A DNA stretch of 64,000 bases from Diphasiastrum complanatum (GCA_029204225.1 CM055096.1:30023495-30087494); one strand, 5' to 3'. Positions 42,841-54,800 are shown, numbered from the stretch's first letter. Made by a program: numbers and translations. Notes: a model not told the origin generated them from the sequence alone.

Positions 42841-45248
42841 TTGTCTCCTCCAATTTCAAAACCAACAAAATCAAAATGTGTTGTTCATGAATGGGCTCTG
42901 AAATACTCACAAGACAAAAGGTTTTCCCTTTTTATATCTAGGAAACCAGATCTTTCTTTAGATATGAGCGATATTAAGTGTTGTGGAATGGTAACTTGGG
43001 TGGATTATGAAGGCGAGGATGATCTTGGTACAATTATCTTAACTATTGAAGATCCCTCATCAAGTGCAAAATGATTATTTAGTTTGAATGAGAAATTGTG
43101 CAGACATGATTTGTGCTCCCCATCCATTTTGAAGAAGCACCTTCAATCTAGTTCCAATCATGATTGTCACGTTGGGGCCACTTGCAATGAAGGAGATACT
43201 AATAGAACCTTCGTCTGAGGAAGACGTCCGACATGGAAAAAGGCTTGCAATTTTTGTTGAGAAGCCAGTGAGACAGAAACTATTGGGCACAATAGATATA
43301 ACTGAGACTTCGAAAGCACCTGTCACAGTTACAAAGAAGGTTCCAAAGAAATTTTTGCAAAAATTTGACCATTTATTCCATGTTGCTTTTAGGACAGGTG
43401 ATATTGGGATCTGCAAGACCAAATATTCATGATGTGAAAAAATAAACAGCTAAAAAATTAGAAGAGTGGACAGATAAAAGATGACATTGTAGGTGGAACC
43501 AAGTCCAAAAATAAAATAAAATACCTGATTATTGAAGAGTTGTCTGAAGAGATGAAAGGGCACCTGTGGAGATCTTTGCAAGGTGTGAGGGACGAAAAAG
43601 TCCTTAAATCTGTTCTGACAAGGGTTGTGGAAAAAGGAGCTCTCCTTAGAGGAGATGGCAGAAGAGTTTGGAAGGTGAATGATTTGATAAATTTTCTAGA
43701 TTTTATGTTTCTAAGTACTCATAATACGGCTACAATATTAATTTGTCTCATTTTTTGTCTTTATTCACTTGACGTTTTTGCACAAACACAAAAATTTTAT
43801 GAGAATTCAAGAAATTATTGTGAAAAGACTAGCATGTTCATCTTGGGATGAAGTTGTGGAGAATTATCATGTTTCGAGCTCGCATTCGGCATTGTTCGAG
43901 TATTTTCTTTCCTTCAAAAATTTCAAGGTGCGTGTAGATCTATTATGTTATTTAATACATACATCATAATCTATCTTTAAAACATTTTGCTGATTTGCTT
44001 TATTATTTGTAGCCAAAGTGTATCAAAGGTATGGATGTAATTGATTGCCCGCCCAACTTTTTAATGCATATCGAAAGGGCAACTAAGGAGACAAATGTGT
44101 GAGACTTTGCCAATCGTGTCTGATGCATTCAAATTTGTTGTAAATAGTGATCCAACTTCCTTGCCTGACTATTATAAAATTTTTATTGGTGATGTACAAA
44201 ATATGTGTGATATTCTTTTCGATTTGTTATTGCTGATATACCCTATGGTTTCCGATTGCCCAATTCTATAAATGATGAAAAAGCGTTTACCTACAAGGAA
44301 GTGTCCAAATTGATTCTTGATTTTAAGCTCCTGACAACCTCTCCGTTCTAGAGGTTCTTAATATTTCATAGTGCAGCTCAAACAACTTTTGTTCTTGCAT
44401 CCTTGAAGGAGCACACTCACGGGGCAAAGAACCTTATTTGGTATGTCATTTTATATGATGTGTTCTTAGATATCTAATTTATCATCATTTTTTAAATATA
44501 TTTTTTATATTTTTTGTAACATTCAAATTTCAGGCACAAAACAAATATCGGTTATGCACCAAGATCCAGATTGCTGAGTGCTTTTGAGATGATCAGTATT
44601 GGATACTTTGATGAGAAGAAGCACATCAAAGCTCACTACATTGAAGATGGTAGTAATGTTCGTAGCTTTCCAGCCGTCACTCGAAAATGAAGGCATGTTG
44701 AAGGAAGTCATTCTCTTGTGAATCCCTACCAAAAGCCCCAACGGTTAATCAATAGATTGATAAACTTGCTTTCGAGTGAAAGTGACTGGGTCTATCTGCA
44801 AGAACAGGTAAATGTTTATTATAAAGATTACATGCTAGTACATAAATAATCACTTTGAAAAACTCTCTTCTTCAATATTATTGTGTTCAATTTTAGGTAC
44901 AACAACATTGTGTACAGTGAAGCTTAGGAGATCCTACATTGCCTTTGAGCTTGATGAAATACAAGCTCCTTATACTGAGATGCGTGTAGCTGCCACAAAT
45001 GAGCTCCCTGATGAGGATCAGGAGGTGGGGGCAATTATTGTTGCTGACAATGATAAGTTTCAAATGGCTTCTATGGAGTCAATGCCTCCAATCCACTCAA
45101 AAAAAAAGCTGAGCTTGGTGGGCTAGCAGACGAGACAATGATTGGTGGGGAAGGAGGACTTGACAATGATAAATCTGAAGAGGAGAGAGATGAGGAGAAA
45201 GAGGAAGAAGACGGCTTCGAAAAAAATGACCAATTGTTAGATATCTAG
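42841..45248 (+). pseudogene. Methyltransferase-like gene, copy B
   Basis: The longer of two copies of a DNA amino-methyltransferase-like gene. Exon with GDVQNM then, after a one-base slip, FVIADIPYGFRL (44226-44258): motif IV. This exon ends LIW at a GTATGT donor (44440/44441). Exon 44534-44807 reads MISIGYF and then GSHSLVNPYQKPQRLINRL with SSESDWV, the block that precedes motif I in N4/N6 enzymes. The last exon (from about 44896) reads GTTT, LCTVKL, RRSYIAFELDE, the motif I region and following strand, and then an acidic tail. The order IV, then NPxQKP, then I is the beta-class arrangement. Possible 5' exons: 42841-43074 and 43160-43432, 43507-43690 (helical, KGHLWRSLQGVRDEKVLK), 43799-43927 and 44013-44105. 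Lesions: TAG 44349, TGA 44688, the slip near 44,226, a phase clash and lost FxG before GTTT, and an A9 frameshift at 45099-45107. N4-cytosine versus N6-adenine cannot be decided. Confidence 0.68.
44235..44252 (+). other. Motif IV (D-I-P-Y-G-F)
   Basis: Catalytic box of the methyltransferase-like copy B. The same six residues occur in copy A (5493-5510), so Ile at the second position is a family feature, not decay. Confidence 0.6.
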
Positions 45249-45780
45249 AATCATATCATGGATGATATGATTTGACAAAACATTGATAAATTGTTTTAAA
45301 TTGAATGAATTAATATAACACCATGGTTTTGAATTTCAAATGTTCAAAATTGTTTGTTTTTTGTTAATTAAGTAGAGCACAAGAATAGTGTGATGTTTGT
45401 TTGATTGGTAGAATTTGATTGCGACATGTTTTTATGAATGTATTGTTGATGGATGCTTACAAAGCTATGTTTATTTTGTGATATCTAAATTTTCAAAAAC
45501 GTAATTCTTAGTTCTCTTTAGCCTTATTACAACAATAAATTGCATATAACATAGAATTATGACATTTTTTAATTGTCATTGAAATGTCCAGTTAATATAT
45601 CTCAATTTTAATATAAATTAAAATTATTATCAAATTAAAGAATGCTGCAAAAATCCAAAGTATGTCTTATAAGATGGTTTTAATAAAGAAGAATTCAATT
45701 TGGGTTTACAATTTATAAAGCTACTTAAAATTTTATAAATCATGAACTTCATATAATCAATAATTAATAAATAATTTCTA
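45249..45780. other. Intergenic, no gene seen
   Basis: Very AT-rich DNA after the methyltransferase relic. No repeats or frames of note. Confidence 0.4.
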
Positions 45781-47383
45781 GTCGAGTTTTGTGAAACTAA
45801 TGGCATAAAGAGAGAGTTTACTTGTACATATACTCCACAACAAAATGGAGTAGCTGAGAGAAAGAATAGGACACTATGTGAGTGTGCTAAAGCTATGAGA
45901 TTAGATGCATCTCTTCCTATTTCATTTTGGGGAGAAGCTATTTTATGTGCAAATTTTCTTTGTAATAGGATGACTAATAGTGCCATTAAAGGACTTACAC
46001 CTTATGAAGTATTGTTTGGCAAAAAGCCAAATCTTAGTGATTTGAAAGTTTTTGGATGTACTTGTTATGTACATATTCCTTTAGAAACAAGGAAAAAGGA
46101 AGATGCCACTTCTTTCAAAGGCATCTTTGTTGGTTATAGTGAAAGTAAGAAAGCTTATATGATATATGATCCTATTACAAAAAAAAGTTGTTGCTAGTAG
46201 AGATGTACTTTTTGATGAATCTCTCCAAGCCAAAGGAAAGGTGACTTCCAATAACACTCAACTTGACAAAGATCATGCTATGGCCGAGGAGGAGCTTCAT
46301 GAAGACGAAGACCAAGTGGAACCTACTCCAAGTCCAAGGGTGCCAAGAGGATCAACAAGGACAAGGATTGAGCCATCAAGGCTCACTTATAGTGACAAAG
46401 GGGAGCAAAGGGAATATTCTCAACTACTCAACTTTTATACTTTCTTTACTACTATGCTTGAAGAACCAACTAGTTTTGAGGAAGCAAATAAGTGTCAATA
46501 TTGGAGGAATACTATGCAAGTAGAGTTTGATGCATTAATGGAAAATCAGACTTGGAAACTTGTTGATTTATCTTATGGAAAGAAGGCTCTTACTTGTAAA
46601 TGGATATATAGATTGAAATATAATCAAGATGGTTCCATTCATAAGTACAAAGCTAGACTTATAGCAAAAGGTTTTTTGCAAGTCAAAGGCATAGATTATG
46701 ATGAAACCTTTGCACCTGTTGCAAAGCTTGTGACCATTAGATTAATCATATGTCTTGCGACTTCTTTCAAATGGGAGCTCTTCCAACTTGATGTGACAAA
46801 TGCTTTCTTGAATGGATTCTTGAAAGAGGAAATCTACATGTGCCAACCTGAGGGCTTCATCAAAGATGGAGAAGAAGACAAGGTGTGTCTCTTGAAGAAG
46901 AGTCTTTATGGACTCAAGCAAGCACCAAGAGCATGGTACTCTAGGTTGCATTCCTATCTTATTTCCATTGGATTTGTTATAAATTCTTATGAACCATCAT
47001 TGTACTACAAATGTAATGATGGAAAGATCATTATCTTAGTTTTATATGTTGATGACACTATACTCACAGGAAATGATCTAGATGGCATCAAGAATGTAAA
47101 AGTTTCCTTGTCTAGTGAATTTAAGATGGTAGATCTAGGACTTCTTAAAGTTATACTTGGAATAGAAGTCACTAGAAGTAATGATTTTACCTTCATATGT
47201 CAATCTAAGTATGCTAGATCAATCTTAGCAAGATTTGGCATGATTGATTGTAAAGGAGGACAAATTATTTATTTAATAATTCAAAGCTTAAATGTTCGGC
47301 TACGTAATCACTATAGTACTGATGATTTCAAAGTTAGTTACTATAAGATCAAACGTGATTTTTATCACTATTGTTTTTCTTGA
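45781..47383 (+). pseudogene. Copia C integrase-reverse transcriptase
   Basis: A fragment of a Ty1/copia polyprotein, well preserved. 45781-46197 gives TYTPQQNGVAERKNRTLCEC, PISFWGEAILCANFLCNR and KPNLSDLKVFGCTCYVHIP (integrase end). After an eight-A run (about 46182-46189) the frame shifts by one. 46166-47383 then gives RDVLFDES, an acidic linker, WKLVDLSYGKKALTCKWIYR, YKARLIAKGF, DETFAPVAKLVTIR, FQLDVTNAFLNG, LKKSLYGLKQAPRAWYSRL and VLYVDDTILTGNDLDGI with an intact YVDD. It ends in unrelated sequence after FGMIDCKGGQI; RNase H is missing. No LTR touches either end, so both ends are truncated. Confidence 0.88.
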
Positions 47384-47523
47384 AATTGATAGGTGTAGTC
47401 ATGCATGAAGAAAGAGGAAGATAGTTTATTCCGCTGCGCACGATAAGTTTTCTTTCTTGTCGTTCGAATTATTTTTTTTATTCGATTCTTTTAGACCTAT
47501 CTTTTACACACCTCTTTCCAACA
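47384..47523. repeat. Possible LTR end before a primer site
   Basis: T-rich sequence ending in TTTCCAACA immediately before TGGTATTAGAGC (47524-47535). By position it should be the 3' end of an LTR, but its 5' edge cannot be set and no second copy is in the window. Confidence 0.4.
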
Positions 47524-48706
47524 TGGTATTAGAGCTCAAGAGTAAGAAGCACCTAGTGCGCAAAATTCACAAGGCTCTCTATGGTCTGAAACAATCACCA
47601 AGAGCCTGGTTTTAAAAAATCAATGCATTTTTAATCGAGAATGGTTTTATTCCAAACTCGGCAGACTCGAATTTTTAACTCAAGTCTATTTCTCGTTCCT
47701 TCATTATCATCACTCTCTATGTCGATGATACGTTACTATCTAGTAACAATCTGAATTTATTGAAGGATACGAAATGCATGTTGGCACAAGAGTACCAAAT
47801 GACTAACATGGGGCCAGCCCATTACTGTCTCAATTTCTAGATCTATCGAGATCGACCCAGCAGACAAATCTTCATTAGTCAACAACGATATCTCATCAAC
47901 GTACTGAACAAATACGAAATGACCAATTGCAAGTCGAGCTACTTCCCACTCGACCCTGGTTTGAAGCTGTCAAAGGAGCAGTGTCCACAATTTGAGGCAA
48001 AGATGGAGGAAATGAAACAATATCCATTTCACTCCATCGTTGGGTCACTCATGTATGTTATGCTCTGCACTCGACCCGACTTGGCATACTCCATCAGCTC
48101 TCTCAGCCAATTCCTATCGAATCCAGAGCCAACTCATTAGAAAGCTCTCGTGAAGGTCATGAAGTATATCCAAGCAACCAAACATCTCAGCATCTGTTAT
48201 GGAGGCAGCCAATTTGCTAATATTCTTGAAGGATATATAGATGCAGATTCGGTAGGAGATATCGACACCAGAAGATCAACTTCTGGATTTGTATTCCTAT
48301 TGAATCAAGGCCCAATCTCATGGAATAGCCGAAAACAGACCTCAGTAGCATTATCTTCAACCAAATCAGAATACATAGCTGCCACAAATGCTACCAAGGA
48401 GGCAATTTGGCTAAGGAACCTGCTTGCAGATATCGGCCTTGCTCAAGAACATCTAACGATAATTTATTGTGATAATCAAAGCACAATAGCACTCTCTCTA
48501 AATTCAAAATTTCACTCTCGGTGCAAACACATTGAAATCAAGTATCACTACCTTAGAAAAAAAGTGCAGAGCAAGGAAGTATCATTATTCTACTATAGGA
48601 TAGAGTTAATGGCAGTAGATTACTTCACCAAGGCGTTATCCAAGGATCACCATATCAGATTTAACGACATGCTAAATCTAAATTTAGGATCCACATTAAG
48701 GGGGAG
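47524..48706 (+). pseudogene. Copia D reverse transcriptase / RNase H
   Basis: Starts with a primer-binding-site match (TGGTATTAGAGC) and, within 40 bases, enters the middle of a reverse transcriptase: HKALYGLKQSPRAWF, then ITLYVDDTLLSSNNLNLL, QQRYLINVLNKYEMTNCKSS, SLMYVMLCTRPDLAYSIS. RNase H follows: GYIDADSVGDIDTRRSTSGF, LSSTKSEYIAATNATKEAIW, IIYCDNQSTIAL, HIEIKYHYLR and DYFTKAL. Several in-frame stops are present. Gag to integrase are deleted so that the primer site adjoins the reverse transcriptase. It ends at a polypurine tract (AAGGGGGAG, 48698-48706). Confidence 0.85.
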
Positions 48707-49052
48707 TGTTGGATTTCAATGCTCAAGACCAAATACATCAAGTAATGAGAATCCTGAAAAATTTTGTCAAAGTCCGACAACGACGAGTCGATTCAATCAG
48801 ACTTGTCGACTTCGACTTCACCATGTACATATATGTAATCAACGATAATCTCCATCAAAGATCCCGACACATCGAGGTAACTGACATATCGAAGCACCCG
48901 AAGTACCCGACACATCGAAGTGCCCGACACATCGAGGTGCCCGACATATCGACTTTCTCATCAGGAATAATCGATCCATGAACTATCAAATGACTTCAAG
49001 TACATCTCTAACAGTCCACCTGACATGTACATACACTTATAGTTAAGAGAAG
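48707..49052 (+). repeat. 3' LTR of copia D, truncated
   Basis: Starts TGTTGGATTTCAATGCTCAA right after the polypurine tract. It matches the first roughly 345 bases of the minus-strand LTR at 60473-61274 and then ends in unrelated DNA. It contains five or six degenerate repeats of the word CCCGACACATCGAAGTG. Confidence 0.85.
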
Positions 49053-49577
49053 ACGACCATCTTTTATGAACAGCAGATAACGTTTAATAATAGTGGAAGT
49101 ATATCTACTGTAAGCAAGCATCAAAATCATTCACAATTACACACCATAGGCAGAATGTTGTGAAAATTAAAAAGCCATCCAACTTGACTTTTGTGGTTGA
49201 TGAAGATTTTTATCTTGCATGTAGTGTTACAACTTGTAAATATCAAAATTAGCCTTGTAGAAACTCTAGCTACATCTCATGCAATAATGTCTACTTGTCA
49301 TATGTGACATGCATATAGATTTAGATCATGAAATGGCCAAACTTGGGCTAGTAGAAACTCGAGGTACCATAAATGCATAAAGTCCTAAATGTCCAAAGTG
49401 ACATGCAAGGTATGCAAAAGTTGTCATGTACACATGCAAGTGAAATTGTACTTTAGTAGTGTAGAATTTGCCACATGTAGAAAGTAGGTAGATATAGGTG
49501 CATAAACATGCATGCAAAGTGATATGTGTCACTATTTTGGTAGATTAGACTTGTAGATGTCGAGAAAAGTGGTTGCG
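49053..49577. other. Intergenic, no gene seen
   Basis: AT-rich DNA between two retroelement pieces, with many CATGCA/TGCATG words but no unit repeat. Confidence 0.35.
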
Positions 49578-49932
49578 TGTTAGTACTACCATGAGCTACA
49601 ATCATTTCCTATATATGTAAGTGAGAATCAAGCATTGTAGCAAATTCATGTCAATTTGGATATTATAATTGTAAGCTTGTATTGTGATTCTCTCTCTAAC
49701 TCGAGGAGAGCCTTTTTCTCATGTGATAAATTTTCATTGTACTTTCTCACACGTGTGGAATGTAGTTACTTTTGATTATTTGCATTATGGATTGTGTTCT
49801 AGCCTTGGATTCTAGTATTAGATTGTGGATTTCACTCTAAATGTGATGGCATGTGCTATCACAAAGCTTAGGGAAGGTCATTGACACATTTGTGGTTTCC
49901 CCACATATGTGTACTTGCTGGTTTTTTTCACA
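49578..49932 (+). repeat. Probable 5' LTR of copia F
   Basis: Ends in TTTTTTTCACA directly before a primer site. I place its start at TGTTAGTACT (49578) because of the TG...CA pair. There is no second copy to prove the edge. Contains CACACGTGTG at 49748-49757. Confidence 0.5.
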
Positions 49933-49944
49933 TGGTATCAGAGC
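49933..49944 (+). promoter_or_regulatory. Primer-binding site (tRNA-iMet)
   Basis: TGGTATCAGAGC, adjacent to CACA. It sets the 3' edge of the LTR and the orientation of copia F. Confidence 0.82.
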
Positions 49945-50775
49945 CATACTAAGCTCTTACTGCAATAATCAGTCTGTGCATGAGAAATACTGAGATAATT
50001 CAAGCTAGGAAGCAGGATTTCACAATTTTCTATCAATTTTTGAGGATCTTGTGAATTGTAGAGGTCATTAATGTAATGATCAGATCTGAACAGAGGATGT
50101 ACGGATTTCAGACTATTCACACGTGTGAAATCCAGCCCATCTCTTTCCTTTTGTTCCCCCTTATGCTTCATCCAAAGATATTGATAGTATAGCTTGCTGG
50201 AAAGCTAAAGATGTCTACTTTCCACTACAAATGGTTTCAAATCATTCTGATGAGCCTAGCAAGATTTGTAAACACTCAAAGTAGGGTGTGTAGTTCGTCT
50301 AATCCTGTGTGGCCACTATTGATTTGATCCAGGAATTTGCTAGTTTGATTCTAAATCCATTTCTGAGTTGTCAATCATAGATAGAATTGTTCTGAACAAG
50401 TTTGTGAAGTCATAGTCACATCATTTCACACAACTGAGTTGTGTTTGAGTTTCATGTGAGATTCTAGAGTGTTTTTCAATACTTTGAAACTCTGAAAAAG
50501 TTGACATCGAACTTGTAAGTGCTTCATCACTAGATAGAGGCTAGTTTCAAATTCAAGTTGATTGATTATCTGTTGTGAGCTAGATCTCATATATTTTGTG
50601 GCAAATTTCAATAGGTTGGATTAACATTCCAAGTTAGATCCTAGGTTGAGAGAGAAGCAACACATTCAATTCCATTTGTTTGTGATTACTAGAAAAATTT
50701 CAAAGAGAACATGACATCCATGGGTTCATATCTCTTGGATCATGGTGAGAGGTTAACATCTTCCAATTATGCTAT

Positions 50776-52036
50776 TTGGAAGATAAGAATGAATCATTAT
50801 TGGTTCTTCAATATGTGATGGACATTGTGTTAGGAATTGAGGTCGAACCTGAAGCTCCTAATGAAGCTCAGACATTCAAGAAGAGATCTAGAATTGCTTT
50901 TCATTTTATCAAGATGAATGTGTCCAATGAAGTGTTAAGAGAGATTAGTTCTTGCACCTTAGCCAAGGAGGCTTGGGATATCCTTAAGACAATTTATGAA
51001 GCAAAGAACACATCAAGATTACTCACACTTAGAAATCAGGTATTTCTAAGCTATCAAAGAGTTGATGAGAGTGCTTCAAACTATGTCATGAGAGTTAAAG
51101 ATCTTCACAGAGAACTAGCATGCATTGGAGATACTCTAGAGAAAAATGAACTTGTTCAAGTAATCCTTTATGGATTAAGAGATGAGTATGAAAACATTCT
51201 CCAATCCTATGCTAACAGGGAGGAGCTACCATCATTGGAAACTCTTCAAGGAGTCCCGATTGCTGAAGAAAGCATGCAAGAGAACAAGTTGCTGAGGATC
51301 AATAAACTCTCATTGAAGGATGGTGGAGATGACAAAGCACTCTTCACCAAGGACAAGTCAACAGGCAAGGGCAAAGGACAACATCAACACTTCAAGAAGG
51401 ACAAGGACAAAGCAAAGAACAAAGACTATGATGGAGAAGAAGATGATTTATTTCATTCTGAGACACTCATGGTGTCAAGTTTCTCCTCTACACCCCTCAA
51501 TGATGTATCTTGGTATATTGATAGTGGTGCTACATCACATACGAGTTACACCAAAAAATCTTTTGTTTCTATTGAACCTTTTCAAGAACTTAAAGAATCA
51601 ATATACACAGCTATTGGTCATGCATGTTCTATTGAAGGAGTTGGAAGCATTTTCTTGAATCGTGCATCTTCTATGAGTTTATCACTTTCCAATGTACTTT
51701 TTGTTACTAAACTCACAAAGAATTTGATTAGTGTTGAAAAGTTGCTTGATGATGGTTTTATGTGGAATTCAATATCAGTAATTGTATCATTAAGAAACGT
51801 GATGAGATTCTAGCATGTGGATCAAAATATGGTGGCATTTCAAGTTAGATCTACATGAAAGTACAAGTCCTTGTGATAATGCTTTGATGACTAGTATTTC
51901 CAATGAGGAAGTATGGCATAGGAGATCTGATGATACCAATTTCATATCTATGTCTTCGATAGTCAAGGAGATCAAGCCAAGGAGATCCAAGTTTATGGAT
52001 CATAGTTGGATGCTTATCCACCAAGGAGGGCTATAA
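50776..52036 (+). pseudogene. Copia F gag-protease-pre-integrase
   Basis: The frame 50776-51813 (345 codons) is a UBN2-type gag: RIAFHFIKMNVSNEVLREIS, AKEAWDILKTIYEAKNTSR, SYQRVDESASNYVMRVKDLH, then a lysine-rich tail and the protease motif WYIDSGATSHTS. The true gag start lies upstream around 50711 (ATGACATCCATGGG) in another frame. No CCHC zinc knuckle is visible between gag and protease, where it is normally expected. After 51740 the frame shifts: IKKRDEILACGSKYGG, then KLDLHESTSPCDNALM with EEVWHRRSDDTNF, i.e. the GAG-pre-integrase. Integrase onward is missing and no 3' LTR is found. Confidence 0.85.
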
Positions 52037-52324
52037 AGCCTTTATATTCTCTATCTCAAAGGTGCTTGAGAATGGAGATTGTATCATTCATGAAGATCTA
52101 TTTTCAACCTTGGAAAGGGCTGAGATCATTGTATCTCAAGGTGCACAAGTCATTTCTATTGAGAATAGTCAACTTATGATGGGGTCGAGGTTTGCCAGAG
52201 GAGTATCCTCAACATGTGTATTCAAGGGGATCTTCGTTATACAAGGCCAAGTCCTTCTGGTTCTTTTTTCATGGAAAAGAAAGGAAAAGTTCAGGTGGTA
52301 TTCACTCCAAAATACTCATATAAG
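52037..52324. other. Unassigned sequence after copia F
   Basis: Holds the first part of a 130-codon open frame (52062-52454) that I cannot assign. It lies between the retroelement break and the tandem array. Confidence 0.3.
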
Positions 52325-54800
52325 TACTAGTGCTTGTAGAAAGATGTGTGATGGAGTGGTTCATGCTCTCCCCCATACAAAAAAGTCCAAAAAATTAAAA
52401 TTTAAAAAAAGGGGGTCTGTATGTGAAGGATCAAAAACTGACAAGGTGAGCTAATTATTGATTGCCTCAAGCTAATATGTAATAGTTTCACTCAGCCACA
52501 TTCATGATAAACTCATGCATATGCTCCAATCATACACCTTCAAATACTCATATTTCTAGAGCCCTTACAAATGTGAACAAGCTCAAGCTATAGCATTATC
52601 TTGATTTGGAAGGGTGCATCGAATTTGAATCCCAAAACTAAAGGCTCAAGCTATAAGATTATTTCACCTTTAGAAGTGTACATTTGATTTGAATCCCAAA
52701 AACTATGACGTGCATTTTGGTTGAGGCCTTTGATGTCTTTTAAGGCATTGTCATCCTAACTTTAGCTGATCTCCCTTGGCTGCTTATGCTCACAAAATAA
52801 CAGGCAGCCTAAAAAAAGAAGTGAAGTCAATGACATACGAGACCAAAAATCGTGAAGTGTTTGTAAGAAATTCCACACTGAAATTTGTTTCAGTTCATGC
52901 CCTTCATGTAAAAACAATTTCCATCTTCATGATAACCTTGCATTTTAGTACATTAAGAGTAACTTTTGATGTGATGTAGACTAACAAAGTGCACATTAAG
53001 GGTAATCTTGGAATAGTTTAATCCTCACTTGAATTGAGGGTGCACGTGTGGGCCCCTCATCCCCAATGATGCAGAATTATCTATTTAGAATCGTGATGGA
53101 TGATGAGAAGTTTTAGGAATCATGGATCATTGAATGAGAGTGGGGCTTTGCCTGCACACTTAGTCCAGATAATAATACACTCATCCAATAAATTCTAATT
53201 TTATGCCAAAAATATAAGGTTGCGGAATTAAAACTTCAAGTTGAAGAAAAAATGTCATGATGAAAGTCCTGTCAAATTTCCACCTTGCCAAAACAAAGTA
53301 TATACCTACTTTTGAAACACGTGCTCAAGAGCATAAAGTGGGACTCCCTATAGGGAACTCTATGACTACCATTTGGCAGCATGTATGGCAACGTATCACC
53401 TATTGCTCCAGTCTAGCATAAAGGCGATGGTGTGATGCTCTCAATTACAATCCTTCTGAATTGGTTGGTCTTGCCACTTGTTGTTGCTAAGCATTCTCAA
53501 TTTGGGTGTATGCTTATCCATAAAGTAGTACTAGTGCTTGTAGGACCCACTTTATCATAGAGTGTGATGGAGTGGTTCATGCTCTCCATGATGAAATATA
53601 TCCCAAAAAGGGTTTGTTTGAAAATGAAGGGGGTTTGCATGCGAGAGATTAAATATTGACAAGGTGAGCTAAACATCGATCGCCTCAAGCTAATATGTGA
53701 TAGTTTCACTCAGCCACATTCATAATTGCCTCATGCATGTGTCGTGGTCATACACCTATAAGTTTTCATATCTTTAGAGTCGTTACAAATATGAACCAAG
53801 CCCAAGCTTTAACATTATCCTAATTTAGAAGAGTACATTCAATTTAAATCCCAAAAACCAGAGGCTCAAAGTACATGATTCGCATGCTTAGAAGCATACA
53901 TTTGATTTGAGTCCCAAAACTTGTGATGTGCATTTTTGTTAAGGCCTTTGACATCTTTTAAAACATTGTCATGCTTACTTTGACTAATGTCCCTTGGCTA
54001 CTTGAACACACAAAAGGAAAGTCTAACAAGTGGCAAGCCTTAAAAAAAAGTGAAGAAGGATGACATACAAGACATAAAAAAAGTGATGTTTGTAAGAAAT
54101 TCCACATTGAAAATTGTTTAAATTCCTATCGTTCATATATAAATGACTTCAGTCTCATGATTGATTACCTTGAGTGTAAGGACATTACTAGTAAATTGTG
54201 ATGCACATTAAGTGTAATTTCAAAATAGCTTATTCTTCAACTCGACCGAGGGTGCAAGTGTAGCCCCACCCTCATATTCATCATGATGGATGATGAAAAG
54301 TTTCACGACTCATGGATCATTGGATTGGAGTGGCGCCCTACTTACACCCTTGGTCCAGACATTGAGAATACACTCATCCAATAAATTCTAATTTGATGTT
54401 GGATGATTATGTGCATGAATAGAAGAACACCCAATAGAAATACAAGGTCGCAGTATTAAAACTTGAAGCTTAAGAACAAATGTCATGATGAAAGTCCTGT
54501 CGAATTTCTACCTTGCCAAAACAAAGTATATACCTACTTTTGAAACATGTGCTCAAGAGCATAAAGTTGGGCTATGTGGGGGGGGGGGGGTTTGTGATCC
54601 TCGCAAGCATCCTTCTCCATTGGTTGATGAAGCTACTCGTGCCACTTGTTGCCTCTTGTTGCAACTAAGCACTCTCGCTTCGGCGGTATGCTCATCCTTA
54701 AAGTAGTACTACTAGTGCTTGGAGGACCCACTTTTTCATAGATGTGTGATGGAGTGGTTCACTCTCCACCATAAGAAAATATTTTAAAAAAAGGTCTTTA
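52325..54800. repeat. Tandem array, about 1.2-kb unit
   Basis: The landmark TACTAGTGCTTG occurs at 52325, 53529 and 54710, giving periods of 1,204 and 1,181 bp. Between landmarks the two full units match along most of their length. Shared blocks include GTGATGGAGTGGTTCATGCT, CTCAAGCTAATATG, AGTTTCACTCAGCCACATTC and CCTTGCCAAAACAAAGTATA, in that order. The third unit is cut off near 54,800. Divergence is moderate (many point changes), and unit 2 has a G13 run at 54578-54590. There is no convincing reading frame in the unit. It could be an unfamiliar satellite or a tandem duplication of an old transposon remnant. Confidence 0.85.

Noticed and set aside
43075-43422. Minus-strand 115-codon frame opposite copy B
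   Set aside because: It has no recognisable motif, and the plus strand carries the methyltransferase-like exons downstream. Strand assignment at 42.8-43.4 kb is still not certain.
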